Part shown: piece by piece, positions 57,631 through 64,000 of the stretch
How positions within the stretch are numbered: position 1 is the first letter of the stretch
Layout of the letters: each line of letters begins with the position of its first letter
The notes under the pieces: model-generated
Databases searched by the model: none
Told to the model about the DNA's origin: nothing
The model's input: only the letters and a program-made list of their open reading frames with translations
Made by a program: the position numbers and the translations under genes
NCBI GenBank assembly: GCA_963708115.1
Contig: CAVPRX010000001.1
Span: 1,674,001-1,738,000 of the forward strand
Origin: VRUE01 sp963708115
Lineage (GTDB): Bacteria; Actinomycetota; Thermoleophilia; Solirubrobacterales; 70-9
DNA: 64,000 bases
Direction: 5' to 3'

Positions 57631-57675
57631 CGAGACCGCAAAAACCCGTCTCTAAGACGGGTTTTTGCGGTCTCG
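57631..57675. terminator. Strong two-way terminator hairpin
   Basis: Perfect 20-bp arms (57631-57650 and 57656-57675) with a 5-base loop. Each arm holds an A5 or T5 run, giving a U-rich strand in either direction. It follows the FHA gene. Confidence 0.85.
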
Positions 57676-57786
57676 TGGCTCGCACAGGGCCAGACGTGGC
57701 CCGCTGCGTGTCGCTGTTGTCGTTGGCGCGCTCGCTTCGCTCGCGCAGCATCGATGGCGCAGGTTCCACCAACGAAAGGAATTGCC

Positions 57787-58833
57787 ATGCGCCACCGATC
57801 ACTACTCATCTCAGCCCTCGCCCTGCTCAGCCTCGCCGTCCCGGCGGCGGCGAGCGCGGCGCCCTCGACTGGAGCCGTCGTCTTCTCCAAATCGTCGACG
57901 GTCGAAGGGGTCGCCAAAGGCGGTCTCTTCGCGGTTCGCAGTGGGCACCTCAACCAGCTGACCGACAATCCCTACGACACCGAACCGGCGTTCTCGCCCG
58001 ATGGGCGGACTATCGCTTTCGTCCGTGCTGGGGACCTCTACTCGGTGCGCCCTGACGGCTCCGGCCAGCGGCAGCTGACCAGCGGTGCGCCGCTTGACTC
58101 CGCTCCGATCGTCTCGCCGGACGGCAAGCGAGTCGTCTTCGAGCGCCGTGCCTCCGAAGGCACCGCGGCGGATCTCTACAGCGTGCGGGCGCTGGGCGGT
58201 GGCCTGCATGCCCTGACCAGCGGCACCGCCGACGACCACCAGGCCGACTTCTCTCCCGACGGCCGGGCAATCGTCTTCGCCCGCGACAGCGGCACCCCGG
58301 CGAACACGGCCGAGGACCTCTACTCGATGCGTCCCTCGGGGGGCAGCCTCGTCCGCCTGACCCGGACCAACGGCATCGACGAGTTCAAGCCGCGCTACTT
58401 CGCCGGCGGCATCCTCTTCAGCCGCGGCGAGAGCAGCGAAGGGCCGGCGGAATACGCCGACGTCTACACGATGCGGCGCAACGGCTCGAAGGTGAAGTCG
58501 CTGGTCGCCGGCGTCGGCTCCGCCTACGTCGAAGACGTCACGCCCGACGGCCACACGCTGCTCTTCCGCCGCGACCAGGGTCTCTGGTCGAAGCGGATCG
58601 GCCCGGGCAAGGCGCGCAAGCTCGCCCAGCTGCCGGACGGCTCGAAGACCAACGGCGTCTTCTCCTCCGACGGACGCAGGGTTGCCGCGTTCGTAGCCGC
58701 CGAAGAAAAGCAGTCGCTGGTCGCGATCGACGTCGCCAGCCGCCGTCAGACCCAGCTCGCGGAAGGCTTCGAGGCCTCCGAAAAAGACGGCACCGCCATC
58801 GGTCCGGTGATCGCATGGCAGCCGGTCCGCTAG
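57787..58833 (+). CDS. Secreted TolB/WD40-like beta-propeller protein
   Basis: 348 aa from ATG 57787 (AAAGGA upstream), preferred over ATG 57754. Signal peptide 'LALLSLAVPAAASA'. The mature part repeats 'FSPDGRTIAFVRAGDLYSV'-type blades about six times ('SPDGKRVVFERR', 'FSPDGRAIVFARDSG'), the TolB-C/PD40 pattern. It is exported and probably a binding scaffold; no catalytic motif. No Tol/Pal genes are near. Confidence 0.82.
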   Translation: MRHRSLLISALALLSLAVPAAASAAPSTGAVVFSKSSTVEGVAKGGLFAVRSGHLNQLTDNPYDTEPAFSPDGRTIAFVRAGDLYSVRPDGSGQRQLTSGAPLDSAPIVSPDGKRVVFERRASEGTAADLYSVRALGGGLHALTSGTADDHQADFSPDGRAIVFARDSGTPANTAEDLYSMRPSGGSLVRLTRTNGIDEFKPRYFAGGILFSRGESSEGPAEYADVYTMRRNGSKVKSLVAGVGSAYVEDVTPDGHTLLFRRDQGLWSKRIGPGKARKLAQLPDGSKTNGVFSSDGRRVAAFVAAEEKQSLVAIDVASRRQTQLAEGFEASEKDGTAIGPVIAWQPVR

Positions 58834-58853
58834 GACGGCGCCGATAGGGGACG

Positions 58854-58882
58854 CCACGCGGCGGTATATAACCGCCGCGTGG
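58854..58882. promoter_or_regulatory. 12-bp inverted repeat around a TATA-like -10, at the kinase start
   Basis: Arms CCACGCGGCGGT (58854-58865) and ACCGCCGCGTGG (58871-58882) flank ATATA. The centre gives a TATAAC -10-like box, and the right arm covers the GTG start at 58879, so transcription may begin at or next to the start codon. It may also be a terminator for the gene upstream. Confidence 0.5.
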
Positions 58883-60696
58883 CAGAACCTGTTCTGGGGT
58901 CCACTCTTGCCGGCTACCGCCTCGATGAGCTGATCGCGCGGGGCGGGATGGGGGTCGTCTACCGGGCGACCCACCTGGCTCTGGATCGCCCCGTCGCGCT
59001 GAAGGTGATCGCGCGGCAGTTCGCCGACGACGAGGGGTTCCGCGACCGCTTCCTGCGCGAGTCGCGCCTCGCCGCCAGCCTCGACCATCCCGCCGTCGTG
59101 CCGATCTTCGACGCCCGCGAGGAGGACGACGAGCTGATCGTCGCGATGCGCCTGGTCGCGGGCGGCGACCTGAAGAAGCGGATCAAAGCCGCCGGGCCGC
59201 TGCCGCCCGCGGAGGCGATCGAGCTGCTGAGTCAGGTAGCTGCCGCCCTCGACGCCGCTCATTCTGCCGGCATCGTCCATCGCGACGTCAAGCCGCACAA
59301 CATCCTGCTCGAAGGCGACCGTGCCTACCTGACCGACTTCGGCCTCGCCAAGGCGCTCGGCGACAGCGGTGTGCTCAGCGGCGCCTCGGTCGTCGGCACG
59401 GTCGAATACATGTCGCCCGAGCAGTGGCGTGGCGAGAGCGTCGGGCCGCCGGCCGACATATACTCGCTCGGCTGCGTGCTCTACGAGGCGCTGACCGGAG
59501 TCGTCCCTTATGCCCGCCGGGAGGCCGCCGCGGAGCCCAGATGCCGCAGGGTCTCGACGCGGTGATCGAACGCGCCGTCGCCAAGGATCCCGCCGAGCGC
59601 TACACGACCGCCGGCGAGCTGATCGAGGCCGCCCGCGAGCGGCAGGGCGCGACGCCGGGCACGACCCTGGTGCTCTCCGAGCGCGCTCGAGCAGCCCACC
59701 GTGCCCCTGGACGGCGCTTCGCCCGCCCCGCCGACCGACCGGCGCCGGCTCGCCCCGAGGACGAAGCAATGGCTGGGCGCCTCGGTCGCGCTTCTCGTCG
59801 GCGCGATCTCGCTGGGATTTCTGCTGCTGGGCGGCGACAGTCCTTCGGTCTCGGCGCCGATCGAGGTCGGCCGCTCGCCGCTTCACCTCGCGGTCGATCC
59901 GCAAGCGGTCTGGGTGACCAGCGCACCGGACGGCACCCTCTCCCGGATCGACCCCGAGACCGCCGCCGTCGCGGGCCAGCCCGTTGCATCTCGAACGGGG
60001 CGTCGCCGGCGTGGCCATCGGCGCCGGCTCGGTCTGGGTCTCCAGCCCGCGCACGCGGCGAGGTCCTGCGGGTCGACCCCGCCAGCGGGCAGGTGACCGG
60101 GAGGATCGACGTCGGCGGCCGCCCCGGCGCGATCGTCTTCGGGGGCGGCCGGGTCTGGGTCGCCGACGACGTCGGGCAGCGGGGTGACCGCGATCAACGC
60201 GGCCGGCGGACGGGTCTTCAAGCGGGGCATCCCGCCGCACGCCGCGCCGCTGCGCCTCGCCGTCGGCGCCGGCGCGGTCTGGGTCAGCAGCGCCTCCACC
60301 GGCTCGGTGCGGCGTATCGACCTCGGCACCGCGACCGCCGGCGCGCCGATCCCTGCGCGGCCGCGGCCCCGCCGGCGTCACGGTCGGCGGCGGCCTGGTC
60401 TGGGTCGCCAACAGCCGCGTCGGACCGGGTCACCCGGGTCGATCCCGCGACCCACACCCTGTTCGGCGCTGCCGATCGCCGTCGGCGAACGCCCCGGCGG
60501 GATCGACGCCGGCACCGAAAGCGTCTGGGTTGCCAACGCGGCCGAAGGCAGCGTCAGCAGGATCGGGATCGAAAGCGGCGAGACGGAAGGCGATCCGATC
60601 TCCGTCGGCCCCGACCCCGGCGCGATCGCGGTCGGCAAGGAAGCAGTCTGGGTAGCCAACAACGGCGACGGCACGGTCACCCGCATCGAGCCCTGA
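58879..60696 (+). CDS. Ser/Thr protein kinase with C-terminal beta-propeller, many frameshifts
   Basis: The N-terminal ~220 residues are a complete Hanks-type kinase: 'ARGGMGVVYRA' (P-loop), 'VALKVI' (Lys), 'HRDVKPHNILL' (catalytic loop), 'TDFGLAKAL' (DFG), 'GTVEYMSPEQW' and 'DIYSLGCVLYEALTG'. Then the frame shifts repeatedly (near 59530, 59690, 59990, 60070, 60180, 60340, 60420). Across frames the sequence continues as 'AVAKDPAERYTTAGELIEAA', a membrane helix ('GASVALLVGAISLGFLLLGG') and repeats like 'AVGAGAVWVSS' of an NHL/YncE-type propeller to 60696. It is a one-pass receptor kinase with an outside sensor. The frameshifts probably come from assembly error. Confidence 0.8.
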
Positions 60697-60726
60697 CCGG
60701 CGGGCGTGCGATAGGATCGATTCAGC

Positions 60727-62800
<2,074 letters not shown>

Positions 62801-62804
<4 letters not shown>

Positions 62805-64000
62805 AGGCGACCGCAAAGCTGCACGACCTGGGCCAGAGCCTCTGGCTGGACAACATCACCCGCACGATGCTCGGCGACGGCACGCTCGCCGGCTACATCG
62901 AGGAGCTCTCGGTCACCGGCCTGACCTCGAACCCGACGATCTTCGACAAGGCGATCTCTGGCGGCGACGCCTACGACGAGCAGATCGCCGAGCTCAGCTC
63001 GGAGCTCGACGACGCCGAGGAGATCTTCTTCGAGCTGGCGCTCGCCGACCTGCGCGACGCGACCAAGCTCTTCGCGGGGGTCCACGAGCGCACCGCCGGC
63101 GTCGACGGCTTCTGCTCGCTCGAGGTCTCGCCGCTGCTCGCCGACGACACGCAGGCGACGATCGAGCAGGCCGCCCGGCTGCACGGCGAAGGCCGAGCGG
63201 GAGAACCTCTTCATCAAGATCCCCGGCACGCCGGCCGGGCTGCCGGCGATCGAGGAGTCGATCTTCGCCGGCATCCCGATCAACGTCACCCTGCTCTTCG
63301 ACCGCGAGCAGTACCTGGCCGCCGCCGACGCCTATCTGCGTGGGATCGAGCGCCGGATCGAGGCCGGGCTCGACCCCGACGTCGCTTCCGTCGCCTCGAT
63401 CTTCATGAGCCGCTGGGACGTCGCCGTCGCCGACGAGGCCCCGGCGGAGCTGCGCAACCGGCTCGGGCTGGCGATCGGCTTCCAGGCCTACCGCGCCTAC
63501 CGCGAGCTGCTCGACTCGCCGCGCATGCAGCGGCTGATGAACGAGGGCGCCCGCCCGCAGCGGCTGCTCTGGGCGAGCACCGGCACCAAGGACCCGGACG
63601 CCTCCGACACCCTCTACATCGAGGGCTTCGCCTCGCCCGTTCACCGTCAACACGATGCCCGAGCCGACGCTGACACGCCTTCGCCGACCACGGCGAGGTC
63701 GGCGAGCCGGTGCCGGCCGACGGCGGCGACGCCGAGGAGGTGCTCGGCGCAGTTCGCGAGCGCCGGGATCGACGTCGAGGCGCTGGCCCATCGCCTCCAG
63801 GAGGAGGGCAAGGTGGCCTTCGCCAAGTCGTGGGATGAGATGCTGAAGACGATCGAGTCCGCAGCAGCTGGGAGCGCGGGCGTGAGCGACGCCCGCGCCG
63901 ACCCTGCGCCAGGGAGAGGCCTGGCCGGCGCTGGAGCGCCTCCACGCCGAGATCGCGCGACACCCACCTGCGCGAGCTCTTCGCCGCCGACCCCGAGCGC
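62801..64000 (+). CDS. tal: Transaldolase, probably fused to phosphoglucose isomerase, frameshifted and cut by window end
   Basis: ATG 62801 overlaps the tkt stop. 'LHDLGQSLWLDNITRTML' and 'TGLTSNPTIFDKAI' open the transaldolase barrel, 'GIPINVTLLFDREQYLA' is strand 5, and 'WASTGTKDP' carries the Schiff-base Lys. Shifts lie near 63190, 63638, 63673 and 63750. After the usual transaldolase end ('AKSWDEMLKTIES') the sequence continues without a stop into 'GEAWPALERLHAEI' and 'THLRELFAADPER', which resembles a phosphoglucose isomerase N-terminus. Such Tal-Pgi fusions occur in some bacteria. The rest is off the window. Confidence 0.8.

Noticed and set aside
57811..60411. 866-codon open frame on the minus strand
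   Set aside because: It is the antisense of the propeller and kinase genes; composition is Arg/Gly/Ala-rich with no motif. High GC keeps such shadows open.

Overview
The window looks like a chromosome segment of a high-GC actinobacterium. The best fit, by inference, is Thermoleophilia/Solirubrobacterales. Reasons are: GTG/TTG starts, many with a -10-like box close upstream and no ribosome site; a DtxR/IdeR-type iron box at the efe locus; an LtrA-family protein; secreted Ig-like proteins with basic His/Lys tails; and a transaldolase that seems to run into a phosphoglucose isomerase. Several housekeeping genes (pyruvate kinase, transketolase, transaldolase, a P450, a Ser/Thr kinase) are broken by many one-base frameshifts clustered at 9-12 kb and 59-64 kb. 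Draft-assembly error explains this better than real decay.

Layout. 0.2-0.7 kb: HNH-type protein. 0.9-5.03 kb: degenerate integrated element 1 at tRNA-Ser(TGA), with a 60-bp direct repeat, a truncated tyrosine integrase abutting a truncated MobF relaxase, a potassium channel and a HicAB pair. 5.1-13.4 kb: core metabolism (MFS permease, sugar-lactone oxidase, PLP enzyme, tRNA-Ser(GCT), P450, pyruvate kinase, thioesterase, enoyl-CoA hydratase). 13.46-22.35 kb: element 2 in tRNA-Arg(ACG), with a 42-bp direct repeat, an intact integrase, an AT-richer cargo of a SIR2-type protein plus three nuclease-fold-like or unknown proteins, an internal decayed attachment site, a toxin-antitoxin pair and a winged-helix gene. 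This cargo is the best candidate for an undescribed defence system.

22.4-28.6 kb: secreted multidomain proteins, including a gene with two identical 628-bp LamG-encoding segments. 28.6-46.4 kb: transporters, membrane proteins, an aldo/keto reductase, a metallo-hydrolase, a beta-propeller protein, a glycoside-hydrolase-like protein and RecQ. 46.5-49.9 kb: iron uptake genes efeU-efeB-efeO with iron-box operators. 49.9-64 kb: a nearly complete pentose phosphate set (zwf, gnd, pgl, rpiA, tkt, tal) interleaved with a crotonase, an Xre/nucleotidyltransferase pair, an FHA protein and a kinase-propeller protein.

The pentose phosphate genes would carry glucose-6-phosphate through oxidation to ribulose-5-phosphate and back to glycolytic intermediates. 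The efe genes would oxidise and import ferrous iron. The two islands carry the accessory conflict genes. Convergent gene pairs are often separated by long perfect hairpins that probably terminate transcription from both sides.
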